64,000 nucleotides of DNA from Prauserella halophila (lineage in GTDB: Bacteria > Actinomycetota > Actinomycetes > Mycobacteriales > Pseudonocardiaceae): contig NZ_JAMTCQ010000008.1 of the NCBI RefSeq assembly GCF_024171895.1, positions 310,001 through 374,000 on the forward strand. Direction: 5' to 3'. Of the stretch, positions 53,140 to 63,183 are shown piece by piece. The translations under genes and the position numbers were made by a program. Position 1 is the first letter of the stretch, and each line of letters opens with the position of its first letter. Below the pieces are notes generated by a model that searched no databases, had not been told where the DNA came from, and saw only the letters and a list, made by a program, of their open reading frames with translations.

Positions 53140-55574
53140 TGCGCACCTCCGTGTGCTGGGTCGATCGAGCCGAGTCCGCCGCCGGCCTCGCCTTCCGTAC
53201 CGGCGGCCGCATTTCCCTGGTGGACGGCATGCCACACGCGCATCGGGCTGAGCGGCATCTCGATGTCTTGGACACCCCGGTGCCGCACCGCGTCCACCAC
53301 CGCGTTGACCACGGCCGGGGTCGAGGCGATGGTGCCCGCCTCCCCGACACCCTTGACTCCGAGCGGGTTCGACGTCGCAGCCGTCTCGGTCCGATCGGTG
53401 GTGAACGACGGCAGGTCCATCGCCGACGGCACGAGGTAGTCGGCGAACGTGCCCGACGTGAGGGTGCCGAACTCGTCGTACACCGCTTCCTCGTACAGCG
53501 CCTGGGCGATGCCCTGCGCCAGCCCGCCGTGCATCTGCCCTTCGACGATCAACGGGTTGATGACATTGCCGATGTCGTCGACGCAGACGTACGAGCGCAA
53601 CCGCACCCGGCCGGTCTCGGTGTCGACCTCGGTCGCACACAGGTGCGTGCCGTGCGGGAACGAGAAGTTCTCCGGGTCGAACACGGCCTCGGAGTCCAGG
53701 GTGGGCTCCACGCCGTCCGGCAGGTTGTGTGCCGCGAACACCGCGAGCGCCACATCCTGGATGGCCGTCGAGGTGTCCGTCCCGCGGACCGTGAACGTGC
53801 CGTCCGCGAACTCGAGATCCTCCTCGGCAGCCTCCATCAGGTGAGCCGCCACCGTGCGCGCCTTGGCGATCACCTTCTCCGCGGCCTTCACCACGGCGAT
53901 ACCGCCGACCGTCAGCGACCGCGAACCGTAGGTGTCGAGCCCCTTGTGGGAGGACTGCGTGTCGCCGTGCAGGATCTCGATGTCGTCGAATCCCACGCCG
54001 AGCTGGTCGGCGACGATCTGGCTCCACGCCGTCTCGTGCCCCTGACCGTGCGGGGAGGCACCCGTGACCACTTCCACCTTGCCGGTCGGCAGCATGCGGA
54101 TCGCCGCGTGTTCCCAGCCGCCCGCGCCGTAGTCGAGCGACCCGAGCACACGCGAGGGTGCGAGGCCGCACATCTCGGTGAACGTCGAGATGCCGATGCC
54201 GAGCTGGACCTTGTCCCCACGTTCACGGCGTTCCGCCTGCTCGCGGCGCAGCCCGTCGTAGTCGAACAGCTGCATGGCCTTCGCGGTGGCGGCCTCGTAA
54301 TTGCCCGAATCGTAGGTCAGCGTCGAGACCGTGGTGTACGGGAACTCGTCGTGGGCGATCCAGTTCTTCTCCCGCAGCGCCATCGGATCCATGCCGAGCT
54401 CGGCAGCGAGCTCGTCCATGATCCGTTCGATGCCGAACGTCGCCTCGGGCCTGCCCGCGCCGCGGTAGGCGTCGGTGAGCGTGGTATTGGTCAGCACCGT
54501 GGTGCAGGAGAAACGGTAGGCCGGGATCTTGTAGATCGCGTTGAACATGAACGCGCCCAGCACCGGGACGCCGCCGCCGACGATGCCCAGGTAGGCACCC
54601 ATGTCGGCGAGCAGGTCGACCTTCAGCCCCGTGACGGTGCCGTCCCGTGAGGCCGAGATCGTGATGTCCTGCATCTGGTCGCGGCCGTGGTGGGCGGCCA
54701 CCATCGTCTCGGAGCGCGATTCGGTCCACTTCACCGGCTTGCCGAGCTTCTGCGCCACGACCACCGCGGCACATTCCTCCGGCGTCACCGCGAGCTTGCC
54801 GCCGAACCCGCCGCCCACGTCGGGCGCGATCACGCGTACCTGGTGCTCCGGCAGGCCGAGCGTCATGGCCACCATCGTCTTGAGGATGTGCGGCACCTGC
54901 GTGGCCGACCACATGGTCAGCTGCGGCGCCGTCGGGTCGACGACCACCGAGCGCGGCTCCATGAACGCGGGCACCAGCCGCTGCTGCCGGAACCGCCGCG
55001 TCACGACCACCTCGGAGCTGCTGATCGCCTGCTGCACATCACCGCCCGAACCGGCCTCCGCCGAGTCGAAGATCCACTCCGCGCTCGTGTTCGTGCCCAG
55101 ATCCTCGTGCACCAGCGGCGCACCGTCGGCGACGGCGTTGTCGAGGCCCAGCACCACGGGCAGGTCCTCGTAGTCGACGTCGATCTCGGCGAGCGCGTCC
55201 TCCGCCTCGGCGGAACTGCGCGCGATCACCGCCGCGACCGCCTCCCCCGCGAAGTTCACCGTCCCCTGGGCGAGCATCGGCCTGCGCGGAGTCTTCTGGT
55301 CCGGGGTGATCGGCCATGCGTTGGGCATGCCGACCTCGCCGCCCGGGTCCAGGTCGTCGCCGGTGTAGACCGCGATCACACCCGGCATCTCCTTGGCCGC
55401 CGAGGTGTCGATGGCGCTGATCCGCGCATGTGCCGTCGGGCTGCGCAGCAGCGCCATGTGCACCATGCCGGGCAGGGTGATGTTGTCGGTCCAGCGGGTG
55501 CGACCGGCGATGAGGCGTTCGTCCTCCTTGCGGACCCGGGCCCGGCCGACCTCCGGTTCTGCCATGGCCGTCAT
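53136..55574 (-). CDS. Molybdenum hydroxylase large subunit, form II CoxL-like
   Basis: The 812-residue molybdopterin-binding catalytic subunit. The active-site loop at residues 369-375 is AYRGAGR, the form II signature, not the AYxCSFR of genuine (form I) CO dehydrogenases. [21 protein letters not shown] and [10 protein letters not shown] (with the catalytic Glu) are present. ATG 55574 overlaps the small-subunit stop by ATGA. The substrate is unknown; form II enzymes include hydroxylases of purines, nicotinate and other heterocycles. Linked downstream genes indicate membrane recruitment and cofactor maturation. Confidence 0.93.
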   Translation of the reverse strand: MTAMAEPEVGRARVRKEDERLIAGRTRWTDNITLPGMVHMALLRSPTAHARISAIDTSAAKEMPGVIAVYTGDDLDPGGEVGMPNAWPITPDQKTPRRPMLAQGTVNFAGEAVAAVIARSSAEAEDALAEIDVDYEDLPVVLGLDNAVADGAPLVHEDLGTNTSAEWIFDSAEAGSGGDVQQAISSSEVVVTRRFRQQRLVPAFMEPRSVVVDPTAPQLTMWSATQVPHILKTMVAMTLGLPEHQVRVIAPDVGGGFGGKLAVTPEECAAVVVAQKLGKPVKWTESRSETMVAAHHGRDQMQDITISASRDGTVTGLKVDLLADMGAYLGIVGGGVPVLGAFMFNAIYKIPAYRFSCTTVLTNTTLTDAYRGAGRPEATFGIERIMDELAAELGMDPMALREKNWIAHDEFPYTTVSTLTYDSGNYEAATAKAMQLFDYDGLRREQAERRERGDKVQLGIGISTFTEMCGLAPSRVLGSLDYGAGGWEHAAIRMLPTGKVEVVTGASPHGQGHETAWSQIVADQLGVGFDDIEILHGDTQSSHKGLDTYGSRSLTVGGIAVVKAAEKVIAKARTVAAHLMEAAEEDLEFADGTFTVRGTDTSTAIQDVALAVFAAHNLPDGVEPTLDSEAVFDPENFSFPHGTHLCATEVDTETGRVRLRSYVCVDDIGNVINPLIVEGQMHGGLAQGIAQALYEEAVYDEFGTLTSGTFADYLVPSAMDLPSFTTDRTETAATSNPLGVKGVGEAGTIASTPAVVNAVVDAVRHRGVQDIEMPLSPMRVWHAVHQGNAAAGTEGEAGGGLGSIDPAHGGAQ

Positions 55575-56104
55575 ACGTCACCCCTGGCGCCGGTCGTGGT
55601 CCGCTCGCCGTCGGCGACCTGTTCGGCCGCCGGGCCTGCGCCCGGCCGCATGTGGCCGGCCGCGTCGCGCACTGCCCGGACGATGTTCTGGTAACCGGTA
55701 CAGCGGCAGAGATTGCCTTCGAGTCCTTCGCGAACGGCCTCCTCGTCGGGATTCGGGTTGTCGGCCAGCAGGTCGATCGACTGCATGATCATGCCGGGGG
55801 TGCAGAACCCGCACTGCAGCGCGTGGTTGTCGCGGAAGGCCTGCTGCACCGGGTGGAGCTGCCCGTCACGGGCGAGTCCCTCCACGGTGTTGACCTCGCC
55901 GCCGTCCGCCTGAACGGCCAGCACCGAACAGGACTTCACGCTCTGCCCGTTCAGATGCACGGTGCAGGCGCCGCAATTACTCGTGTCGCAGCCGACCACG
56001 GTTCCGGTCTTTCCGAGCTTCTCCCGCAGGTGGTGCACGAGCAGGGTTCGCGGTTCGACGTCGTCCGTGTAGCCGGTCCCGTCGACAGTGACGGTGATGC
56101 GCAT
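55571..56104 (-). CDS. Molybdenum hydroxylase small subunit (2Fe-2S), CoxS-like
   Basis: A 177-residue iron-sulfur subunit. A plant-type ferredoxin cluster is formed by Cys39, 44, 47 and 59 ([16 protein letters not shown]) and a second cluster by Cys98, 101, 133 and 135 (CGFCTPG, then NLCRCTGY). The ATG at 56104 follows GAGG. First gene of the small-large-medium-coxG set; the C-terminal 25 residues are a Gly/Ala/Thr-rich extension. Confidence 0.95.
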   Translation of the reverse strand: MRITVTVDGTGYTDDVEPRTLLVHHLREKLGKTGTVVGCDTSNCGACTVHLNGQSVKSCSVLAVQADGGEVNTVEGLARDGQLHPVQQAFRDNHALQCGFCTPGMIMQSIDLLADNPNPDEEAVREGLEGNLCRCTGYQNIVRAVRDAAGHMRPGAGPAAEQVADGERTTTGARGDV

Positions 56105-56410
56105 GGGGCCTCCTGTGGTGGCTCGGTCCGCCGGATGTGGACGGGCCGCGTGGAACGGCCGGAGCCGACCGCCGTCTCCGGTGATCGGCTTCACACTCCG
56201 AGCCTGCTACGTATGCCCTCGCTCGACAACCCCGATCTCCGGTGCGCGTCCGGGTGATTTCCGCATTCACGGAGTTCAGCGGGGCCGGACCCGTCGCCGG
56301 CCCGGCGCTAATCCCCCGATCGGTGGCATGAACGGTCCATTCACTCCCCCTCCCACTGCTCCACTCCACGCAGTCGGACGGGTACGCACGGTCGCCCGGC
56401 AGGGCCGCCG
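56105..56410. promoter_or_regulatory. Upstream region of the molybdenum hydroxylase operon
   Basis: This 306-bp non-coding gap separates xdhC from the small-subunit gene. It contains TTTCCGCATTCACGGAGT at 56258-56275, with TCCG/CGGA arms like the IclR-type words elsewhere in the window, so the IclR regulator encoded at 60.3-61.2 kb may act here. No gene seen. Confidence 0.45.
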
Positions 56411-57535
56411 TCAGTGCTGGGGTTCGGCGTGAATCCGGCCGTCGACGTCGGTCAGCCTGCGTCCGCCACCGCCCCACTTCAACGCGATGATCTCGGCGGC
56501 GATCGACACCGCGGTCTCCTCGGGCGTCCGCGCCCCGAGATCCAGGCCGATCGGCGACGCGAGGCGTTTGAGCTCGGCCTCGGTCAGGCCCGCCTCGCTC
56601 AGCCGGGCCAGCCGGTCCTCGTGAGTGCGCCGCGACCCCATCGCCCCGACGTAGCCGACGTCGAGCCGCAGCGCGACGTCGAGTACCGGCACATCGAACT
56701 TCGGGTCGTGCGTGAGCACGGCGACCACGGTGCGGCGGTCGATCCGCCCCGCGTCGGCCTCGGCCCTCAGGTACCGGTGCGGCCAGTCGACGATCACCTC
56801 GTCGGCCTCGGGGAACCGCGTCGTCGTCGCGAACACCGGCCGCGCGTCGCAGACCGTCACCTCGTAGCCGAGATACGCCCCCATGCGCGCCATCGCGGCG
56901 GCGAAGTCGATCGCACCGAACACGAGCATCCGCGGCGGCGGTTCGAAGGTGTTGACGAACACCGACAGCCCCTCGCCCCGCCGCTGCCCGTCCGGCCCGT
57001 AGTGCAGGGTTCCGGACCGGCCACCGGCGAGCATGCCGCGGGCGTCGTCGAGGACCGCGTCGTCGACGCGCTCCGAGCCGAGACCGCCGCGGGCCTGTTC
57101 GGGCCACACGAGCATGCGCCTGCCCCGGAGTCCGGCGTCCGGATGGTCGATCGTGGTCACCAGGGCGACCGGCCTGCCCTCGTGCACGGACGCGACGAGC
57201 GCAGGAAGGTCCGGCATCGATTCCCGGTCGACGCGCTCGACGAAGACGTCGATGATGCCGCCGCAGGTCAGGCCGACGGCGAACGCGTCGTCGTCGCTGA
57301 CGCCGTACCGCTGCAACACGGGCGTGCCGTCGCCGGCCACCTGCTGCGCGAGTTCGTAGACGGCGCCTTCGACACAGCCCCCGGACACACTGCCGACCGC
57401 CGCGCCGTCACCGCCCACCAGCATGGCGGCCCCCGGCGCGCGCGGTGCCGACGAGAAGGTCGCGACCACGGTCCCGACGCCGACCGTTTCCCCCGCCTGC
57501 CACCGGCGGTACACCTCGTCCAGCACGTCATGCAT
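56411..57535 (-). CDS. XdhC/CoxI-family molybdenum cofactor maturation protein
   Basis: A 374-residue XdhC protein that handles and sulfurates molybdenum cofactor for insertion into the hydroxylase. The XdhC_CoxI domain carries TFSSAPRAPGAAMLV, SVSGGCVEGAV and GLTCGGIIDVF; the C-terminal Rossmann domain has VFGAIDFAAAMARMG and LTHDPKFDVPVL. The ATG at 57535 overlaps the VWA gene stop by 8 bp. Required-partner logic ties this gene to the subunit genes downstream. Confidence 0.93.
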   Translation of the reverse strand: MHDVLDEVYRRWQAGETVGVGTVVATFSSAPRAPGAAMLVGGDGAAVGSVSGGCVEGAVYELAQQVAGDGTPVLQRYGVSDDDAFAVGLTCGGIIDVFVERVDRESMPDLPALVASVHEGRPVALVTTIDHPDAGLRGRRMLVWPEQARGGLGSERVDDAVLDDARGMLAGGRSGTLHYGPDGQRRGEGLSVFVNTFEPPPRMLVFGAIDFAAAMARMGAYLGYEVTVCDARPVFATTTRFPEADEVIVDWPHRYLRAEADAGRIDRRTVVAVLTHDPKFDVPVLDVALRLDVGYVGAMGSRRTHEDRLARLSEAGLTEAELKRLASPIGLDLGARTPEETAVSIAAEIIALKWGGGGRRLTDVDGRIHAEPQH

Positions 57536-58643
57536 CTCGGACCTCCCGCAACAGTCGTTCCAACGTGGCCAGGCTGTGCCCGGCGAGCAACCGGTCCACA
57601 TGGGGCAACGCCGCGGCCATGCCGGACTGCACCGGCTCGTATCCGGCGCGGCCCGCGTGCGGATTCACCCACAGCACCGTGTGCGCCAGCCGCCGGAGCC
57701 GCGCCATCTGCTCGCCGAGCAACGACGTGTCCCCGCGTTCCCAGCCGTCGGAGAACACCACGACGACCGCCCGCCGTGCGAGCCCGCGCTGGCCCCAGCG
57801 GTCGAGGAACACGCGAAGGGTCTCGCCGAGCCGCGTTCCGCCGGCGAAGTCGGCGACGGCCTTCCCCGCGGCGAGCATCGCCTGCTCCGGGTCCCGCTGC
57901 CGCAGCGCCCTCGACACCCGGGTCAGGCGAGTGCCGAGCGTGAACACCTCGACGTCGGCGGGCTCGCCGCGGACGACGACGTGGGCGAACCGCAGCAGCG
58001 AATCGGCGTACGGCTTCATCGAACCGGACACGTCCACCAGCAACACGATCCGGCGCGCTCGCGTGCGCCTGCGTGCGTAGGCCAGCCGTGCCGGCTCGCC
58101 ACCGCCGGCGATCATCGCGCGGAACGTACGGCGCGGGTCGAGCCTGCCCCGGTGTGCCGGGCGCAGGCGCGAGGACCGCCGACGCGGCGACACCGGGCGC
58201 AACGTCCGGAACAGCTCACGCAAGTGGCGGCGTTCGGCGTCGGACAGCTGCCCGAGGTCCCGGTCGCGCAACAGCTCGGCCTCGCTGGCCGCGACGCTGA
58301 GCTGTTCCCCCGTCTCGGCGTCGCCCTCACCGTCGCCGTCGTCGGACAGCGGCGCGATGCGAGCGCGCTGCTCCCGGCGCACCGGCATGCCGCCCGCATC
58401 CTGCTCACCGCCGCCGAACCAGCTCGCGAACGCCTGGTCGTAGCGCGGCAGGTCGTCCGGATCGGCGCACAGCGTGAGCCTGCCCGCCCAGTACAGCTGG
58501 GTCGCGTCGCCGACGTCGACCCGCTCGACCGCGTCGAGATACGTCCGCACGCGGTGCCGGTCGCAGGGCAGCCCCGCCTCCCGCAGCGCCGTCGTGAAGC
58601 CGACCAGGCCCGGCAGCGGATCGGTCACGTCCGTTTCGGCCAT
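57528..58643 (-). CDS. VWA domain protein, CoxE-like
   Basis: A 371-residue protein. The C-terminal von Willebrand A domain has the MIDAS motif LLVDVSGSMKPY (DxSxS) and FSDGWERGD; the N-terminal half is a CoxE-type helical region. CoxE pairs with the MoxR ATPase (CoxD), encoded 74 bp upstream, in metal-centre maturation of Mo hydroxylases. Start at ATG 58643 (MAETDVTDP), with an in-frame ATG at 58658 as alternative. Confidence 0.9.
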   Translation of the reverse strand: MAETDVTDPLPGLVGFTTALREAGLPCDRHRVRTYLDAVERVDVGDATQLYWAGRLTLCADPDDLPRYDQAFASWFGGGEQDAGGMPVRREQRARIAPLSDDGDGEGDAETGEQLSVAASEAELLRDRDLGQLSDAERRHLRELFRTLRPVSPRRRSSRLRPAHRGRLDPRRTFRAMIAGGGEPARLAYARRRTRARRIVLLVDVSGSMKPYADSLLRFAHVVVRGEPADVEVFTLGTRLTRVSRALRQRDPEQAMLAAGKAVADFAGGTRLGETLRVFLDRWGQRGLARRAVVVVFSDGWERGDTSLLGEQMARLRRLAHTVLWVNPHAGRAGYEPVQSGMAAALPHVDRLLAGHSLATLERLLREVRDA

Positions 58644-58694
58644 GGTTCCATCATGCACCGCCGGAGCCCGTCGTCCGAGGGTGGCGAACCGGCG

Positions 58695-58727
58695 TCACCT
58701 CAACCGAGCGCATCACCTCAACCGAGC
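58695..58727. repeat. 18-bp-period duplication spanning the MoxR stop codon
   Basis: TCACCTCAACCGAGC occurs at 58695-58709 and 58713-58727. The second copy includes the MoxR stop codon (58718-58720), and the first repeats that gene end just downstream. Confidence 0.85.
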
Positions 58728-59674
58728 ACCGCGTCGAGCCGCGCACGGACGCGGTCGAGGTCCTCGCTGAACTTGAGCACCGCGCCGAGCGTGCTCGCCG
58801 CCGACGCCGCGTCGAGTTCGTCCCGGCCCAGCGCGCGCAGTGCGTTGGCCCAGTCGAGGGCCTCCGCGACGCCGGGCGGCTTGAGCAGTTCCATCGTGCG
58901 CAGCCGCTGCAGCGTCTCGGCGATCTGCTCGGCCAGCCGCTGTCCGATCCCGGGCACCCGTGCCCGCAGGATCGCGATCTCCCGCGACAGGTCGGGGTGC
59001 TCGAGCCAGTGGTACAGGCAGCGGCGTTTGAGCGCGTCGTGCACCTCGCGGGTGCGGTTGGACGTGAGCACCACGAGGGGCGGCCGCTCGGCGCGCACCT
59101 CGCCGTACTCCGGGATCGTCACGGTGTTCTCGTCGAGCAGCTGGAGCAGGAACGCCTCGAACTCGTCGTCGGCGCGGTCGATCTCGTCGACCAGCAGCAC
59201 GCACGGCGACGACCGCAGCGCCGTCAGCAGCGGCCGGGCGAGCAGGAACCGTTCGGTGTACAGCGATTCCTCGGCGTCGTCGACGTTGAGCCTGCCGCCC
59301 TCGGCGGCCTCGAGGGCGCGCAGATGCAGCAGCTGCCGGGGGAAATCCCATTCGTACAGCGCCTGCGCCGCGTCGATGCCCTCGTGGCACTGCAACCGCA
59401 CCAGCGGCAGGTCCAGGCTCTCCGACAACGCCACGGCGAGTGACGTCTTGCCCGTGCCGGGCTCGCCTTCGCAGAACAGCGGCTTACCCATGCGCAGGGA
59501 CAGGAACGCGGCGGTGGCGACTCCGTCGTCGGCGAGGTAGCCGATGTCCTCGAGCAGCGCCGCCAGCTTGGCGGGCGAGGCCACGTCGGGCTGGTCGGGC
59601 AGGTCGGGTCCTGCGGACGGGGCGGTGCGGGCTGTTCCGGCGGCGGTGCCGCCCGCGGCGGGTTCGCTTGTCAC
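58718..59674 (-). CDS. MoxR-family AAA ATPase, CoxD-like
   Basis: A 318-residue AAA+ chaperone. Walker A GEPGTGKTS, Walker B VLLVDEIDRAD, sensor 1 VVLTSNRTREVHDALKRRC and the MoxR-specific DFPRQLLHLRALE insertion are present. The GTG at 59674 is the start. It acts with the VWA protein to mature the molybdenum hydroxylase. The first 30 residues are low-complexity. Confidence 0.92.
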   Translation of the reverse strand: MTSEPAAGGTAAGTARTAPSAGPDLPDQPDVASPAKLAALLEDIGYLADDGVATAAFLSLRMGKPLFCEGEPGTGKTSLAVALSESLDLPLVRLQCHEGIDAAQALYEWDFPRQLLHLRALEAAEGGRLNVDDAEESLYTERFLLARPLLTALRSSPCVLLVDEIDRADDEFEAFLLQLLDENTVTIPEYGEVRAERPPLVVLTSNRTREVHDALKRRCLYHWLEHPDLSREIAILRARVPGIGQRLAEQIAETLQRLRTMELLKPPGVAEALDWANALRALGRDELDAASAASTLGAVLKFSEDLDRVRARLDAVLG

Positions 59675-59717
59675 GTCCTCACCTTAGGCACTGCCCGGGC
59701 GCCGGCGGCAACCTTAC

Positions 59718-60287
59718 TCACGAGTCGAGCAGCTCGGGCGTGTCGGCATCGCGACCGCCGCCGATGTCGCCGCAGTCGACGAGCCGCACGTCGTCACGGG
59801 CGCGCAGCCAGTCGCGGGCACCGCGGTCACCCGCCGCCTGCGCGGCGATCTCGGCCCACCAGCGGCGGCCGAACAGCACCGGATGTCCCGGAGCATCCGC
59901 GTACGCGGCACGGGCGACGACGTCGGTACTCGCGTGGGCTCGCATCCGCCCGACGACCTCCGCACCGACGTCGGGCAGGTCGACCAGATGGACGAGCGCC
60001 GCGACCGGCGGCGGCTCGGCCTCGGCGAGTGCGCGCAGCCCTGCCCGCAGCGACGCGCCCATGCCCTCGGCCCAGTCGTCGGCCGTCACCGCCCGTGCCC
60101 CGGCCGGCACCAGCGGTCGGGCCTCGTCGCCGCGGGCACCGAGGACGACGATCACCGGATCGCAGCCTCCCTCGAGCAGCACATCGGCGGCGCGGGTCAC
60201 GAGGGCCGCACCGCGGTGTACCGCGAGGGCCTTGGGCATGCCGAAGCGACTGCCCTGCCCCGCGGCGAGCAACAGCCCGGCGGTCAT
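59718..60287 (-). CDS. MocA/MobA-like molybdopterin nucleotidyltransferase
   Basis: A 189-residue NTP-transferase. LLLAAGQGSRFGMPKAL is the nucleotide-binding signature, and HLVDLPDVG the metal-binding Asp segment. Probably transfers CMP to molybdopterin, forming the MCD cofactor used by CO-dehydrogenase-type hydroxylases. ATG 60287 overlaps the IclR stop (ATGA), so it is co-translated with that regulator. Confidence 0.87.
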   Translation of the reverse strand: MTAGLLLAAGQGSRFGMPKALAVHRGAALVTRAADVLLEGGCDPVIVVLGARGDEARPLVPAGARAVTADDWAEGMGASLRAGLRALAEAEPPPVAALVHLVDLPDVGAEVVGRMRAHASTDVVARAAYADAPGHPVLFGRRWWAEIAAQAAGDRGARDWLRARDDVRLVDCGDIGGGRDADTPELLDS

Positions 60288-61156
60288 GCGCGGGGTGGGG
60301 CGGCTGCGCCCAGATCGGCCTCGATGGCCGCCGCCGCGTCCCGCAGCGGCGGCAGCAGCTCGGCCCGCATCGCCTCGGGGCTGCGGCGGGAGGCGTGCGT
60401 GGACAGGTTCACGGCCGCCGCGACCGACCCGTCGGCACCGCGCACCGGTACGGCGATCGACCGCAGGCCCTCCTCCAACTCCTGGTCGGCGAGCGCGTAT
60501 CCCGTTTCGCGCACCGCGGCGAGCTCGGCGCGCAACGCGTCGGCCGAACCGGTCGTGCGGTCGGTGAACCGGTCGAACGTCGCCGTGGCCAGGTAGGTCT
60601 CCAGTGCATCGCCGGCCAGCCCGGCGAGCAGCACGTGCCCCATCGACGTGGCGTGGGCCGGGAACCGGGTGCCGACGCTGATCGTCACCGCCATGATCCG
60701 CGACACGGCCACGCGCGCGACGTACACGATGTCGCCGCCTTCGAGCACCGACAGCGAACTGGACTCGCTCACCTCGGCCGACAGCCGCTCCAGGTGCGGC
60801 TGTGCCAGCCCGGGCAGCGACAGGCCCGACAGGAACGAGTAGCCGAGTTCCAGCACCTTGGCGGTGAGCGAGAACTGCCGGCCGTCGCTGCGGACGTAGC
60901 CGAGGTCGACGAGTGTCAGCAGGAACCGGCGGGCGGCGGCGCGGGTCAGGCCCGTGGCCTTCCCGACCTCGCTCAGCGTCAGCTGAGGCCGGTCCGGGCC
61001 GAACGCGCTGATGACGGCCAGTCCGCGTTCCAGCGACTGCACGTGGTGTGTGCCCTTGCCCCGGTCCGCCGCGTCCGGCGCGTCCGCCGCGACCTCGCCG
61101 ACCTCGCCGACCTCGGTGTCCTCACCGGCACCCTCGGCGCCTGCTGCTCCATCCAT
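60284..61156 (-). CDS. IclR-family regulator, PcaR/PobR-like
   Basis: A 290-residue regulator. After an acidic low-complexity N-terminus (about 1-35) come the winged HTH (QSLERGLAVISAFGPDRPQL, then LTRAAARRFLLTLVDLGYV) and an IclR effector domain (ATSMGHVLLAG; RSIAVPVRG). This subgroup controls beta-ketoadipate and protocatechuate genes. It lies directly downstream of pcaD and upstream of the molybdenum genes in one orientation, so it may coordinate both. Confidence 0.9.
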   Translation of the reverse strand: MDGAAGAEGAGEDTEVGEVGEVAADAPDAADRGKGTHHVQSLERGLAVISAFGPDRPQLTLSEVGKATGLTRAAARRFLLTLVDLGYVRSDGRQFSLTAKVLELGYSFLSGLSLPGLAQPHLERLSAEVSESSSLSVLEGGDIVYVARVAVSRIMAVTISVGTRFPAHATSMGHVLLAGLAGDALETYLATATFDRFTDRTTGSADALRAELAAVRETGYALADQELEEGLRSIAVPVRGADGSVAAAVNLSTHASRRSPEAMRAELLPPLRDAAAAIEADLGAAAPPRA

Positions 61157-61182
61157 AGGAGACCCAACCTAGCCGGAGCGGC

Positions 61183-61950
61183 TCACCCCGTCGCCAGATG
61201 CGTGGTGATCAGGTCGGTGAACCGTTCCGGCTGCTCGACGTTGCCGAGATGCGCGGCGCCGGGGACGACCTCGAGGCGCGCGTCCGGGATCGCGTCGGCG
61301 ATGACGCTGCCGTGCCCCTCCGGCGGCGTCGCCGGGTCGTCGGCACCGGCGATCACGAGGGTCGGCACCGGGATCGACGGCAACCCGCCGAGCAGGTCCA
61401 TCGTGGCGATGGCGTGGCAGCACGCTGCGTACCCGGCTGCGGGCGTGGCGGCGGTCATGTGGTGATACTCGCGCCGCTCGTGCGGGTGGGCCGCCAGCCA
61501 GTCGGCGGTGAACCAGCGTTCGATGCTGCCGTCGGCGATCGCCGCCATGCCCTGCTGCCGCGCGGTGGCACCGCGTTCGAACCACGATTCCGGCGTACCC
61601 AGCTGCGCCGACGTGCAGCACAGGACGAGGCTGCGCAGCCGCTCCGGCGCGTGGATGCCGAGCCACATCCCCGTCATGCCGCCGAGCGACAGTCCGACGA
61701 AGTGAGCACGGTCCACGCCGAGGCCGTCGAGCAGTTCGAGCACGTCGCCGCCGAGGTCGGCCAGGCTCGCTCCCTCGTCCGGGACGGCGGTGCGGCCGTG
61801 CCCGCGCTGGTCGTACCGCACGACGCGGTAGCCGGCCCGGACCAGCGGTCCGACCTGCGGCTGCCACATCGCCAGGGTGGACCCGATCGACCCGGACAGG
61901 ACGACGACATCGCCGTCGGCGGGTCCGTCGACCACACTGTGCACCTGCAT
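61183..61950 (-). CDS. pcaD: 3-oxoadipate enol-lactonase
   Basis: A 255-residue alpha/beta hydrolase that opens 3-oxoadipate enol-lactone to 3-oxoadipate. Nucleophile elbow GLSLGG, YDQRGHGRT before it, and catalytic His in PGAAHLGNVEQP are typical of PcaD. No C-terminal PcaC fusion is present, unlike the PcaL of many actinomycetes. Part of pcaI-pcaJ-pcaF-pcaD. Confidence 0.92.
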   Translation of the reverse strand: MQVHSVVDGPADGDVVVLSGSIGSTLAMWQPQVGPLVRAGYRVVRYDQRGHGRTAVPDEGASLADLGGDVLELLDGLGVDRAHFVGLSLGGMTGMWLGIHAPERLRSLVLCCTSAQLGTPESWFERGATARQQGMAAIADGSIERWFTADWLAAHPHERREYHHMTAATPAAGYAACCHAIATMDLLGGLPSIPVPTLVIAGADDPATPPEGHGSVIADAIPDARLEVVPGAAHLGNVEQPERFTDLITTHLATG

Positions 61951-62007
61951 GCGTTCTCCCTCGCTGTCTACTCCCGCGTGCTCCCGAGTGGACCGCGCAC
62001 AGCGGTG

Positions 62008-63183
62008 TCAGGCCTCGAGCACGACCGCCAGGCCCTGCCCGACGCCGATGCAGATCGCGGCCAGCCCGTACCCGCCGCCGCGGCGCCGCAACTCGTGGGC
62101 GAGCGTACCGAGGATCCTGCCCCCGGAGGCGCCGAGCGGGTGGCCGATCGCGATGGCGCCGCCGTTGACGTTGACCACGGCCGGGTCGAGCTCGGGCCAA
62201 TCGGCCAGGCACGCCAGCGATTGTGCGGCGAACGCCTCGTTGAGTTCGACCGCGGCCAGATCGCCCCAGCCGATGCCGGCGCGCTGCAGCGCGATCTCGG
62301 CCGCGCGCACCGGGCCGATCCCGAACACGTCCGGGTCCACGCCCGCGGCGCCGCGGCCGGCGATGCGGGCCAGCGGCGTGGCGCCGATCCGATCGGCTCC
62401 CGCCCGGTCGCCCAGCAGCAGCGCGGACGCGCCGTCGTTGAGCGGTGAGGCGTTGCCCGCGGTGATCGTGCCTTCCCCGCGGAACGCCGGTTCGAGCTTC
62501 GCCAGTTTGTCCACGGTGGAATCCGGGCGGACGCCCTCGTCCCGGGTCAGCTCGGTGCCGGGCACCGGGACGACGTGCGTGTCGTAGAAGCCCTCGTCCC
62601 ACGCCCTCGCCGCGTTCACGTGGCTGCGCGCGGCGAAGGCGTCCTGTGCCTCCCGTGAGATCGCGTACTGCTCGGCCACGCCTTCGGTCGACTCGCCGAG
62701 CGAGACCGTCCACTGCTGCGGCATCCGCGGGTTCACCATCCGCCAGCCGAGCGTGGTCGAGTGCAGCTGCTGGTTCCCCGCGGGAAACGCCTTCCCCGGC
62801 TTCTGCAGGACCCACGGCGCCCGGCTCATCGACTCGACACCGCCCGCCACGATCAGCGACGCATCGCCCACGGCGACGGTCCGGCTCGCTTGCATCGCGG
62901 CGTCCAGACCGGAACCGCACAGGCGGTTGACCGTGCTGCCGGGAACCGACGTCGGCCACCCGGCGAGCAGCGTGGCCATGCGCGCGACGTTGCGGTTGTC
63001 CTCGCCAACCTGGTTGGCGTCGCCGAGCAGCACCTCGTCCACGGTGGCCGGATCGACGTCGCTGCGATCACGCAACGCCGACAGCACGTGCGCGGCCAGG
63101 TCGTCGGGCCGCACGGCCGCGAGCGAGCCGGAGTACTTGCCGAACGGGGTACGGACGGCGTCGAGCACGAAGACGTCGGTCAC
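62008..63183 (-). CDS. pcaF: 3-oxoadipyl-CoA thiolase
   Basis: A 391-residue thiolase that cleaves 3-oxoadipyl-CoA to succinyl-CoA and acetyl-CoA. Nucleophilic Cys in NRLCGSGLDAA, NEAFAAQSLA, GGAIAIGHPLGASG (active His) and the CIGVGQG C-terminal Cys are conserved. The GTG at 63183 follows AAGGAGG and overlaps pcaJ by GTGA. Thiolase specificity is inferred from the pca neighbours. Confidence 0.94.
   Translation of the reverse strand: MTDVFVLDAVRTPFGKYSGSLAAVRPDDLAAHVLSALRDRSDVDPATVDEVLLGDANQVGEDNRNVARMATLLAGWPTSVPGSTVNRLCGSGLDAAMQASRTVAVGDASLIVAGGVESMSRAPWVLQKPGKAFPAGNQQLHSTTLGWRMVNPRMPQQWTVSLGESTEGVAEQYAISREAQDAFAARSHVNAARAWDEGFYDTHVVPVPGTELTRDEGVRPDSTVDKLAKLEPAFRGEGTITAGNASPLNDGASALLLGDRAGADRIGATPLARIAGRGAAGVDPDVFGIGPVRAAEIALQRAGIGWGDLAAVELNEAFAAQSLACLADWPELDPAVVNVNGGAIAIGHPLGASGGRILGTLAHELRRRGGGYGLAAICIGVGQGLAVVLEA

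Noticed and set aside
53136-55574. Annotation as genuine aerobic carbon monoxide dehydrogenase
   Set aside because: The active-site loop is AYRGAGR (form II), not the AYxCSFR with the Cu-Mo-ligating Cys of form I enzymes.
53136-56104. The molybdenum hydroxylase as the xanthine dehydrogenase of the purine block
   Set aside because: It lies over 30 kb from the purine genes, beside pca genes, and its domain order follows the three-subunit CO-dehydrogenase-like type; purine substrate is not excluded but unsupported.
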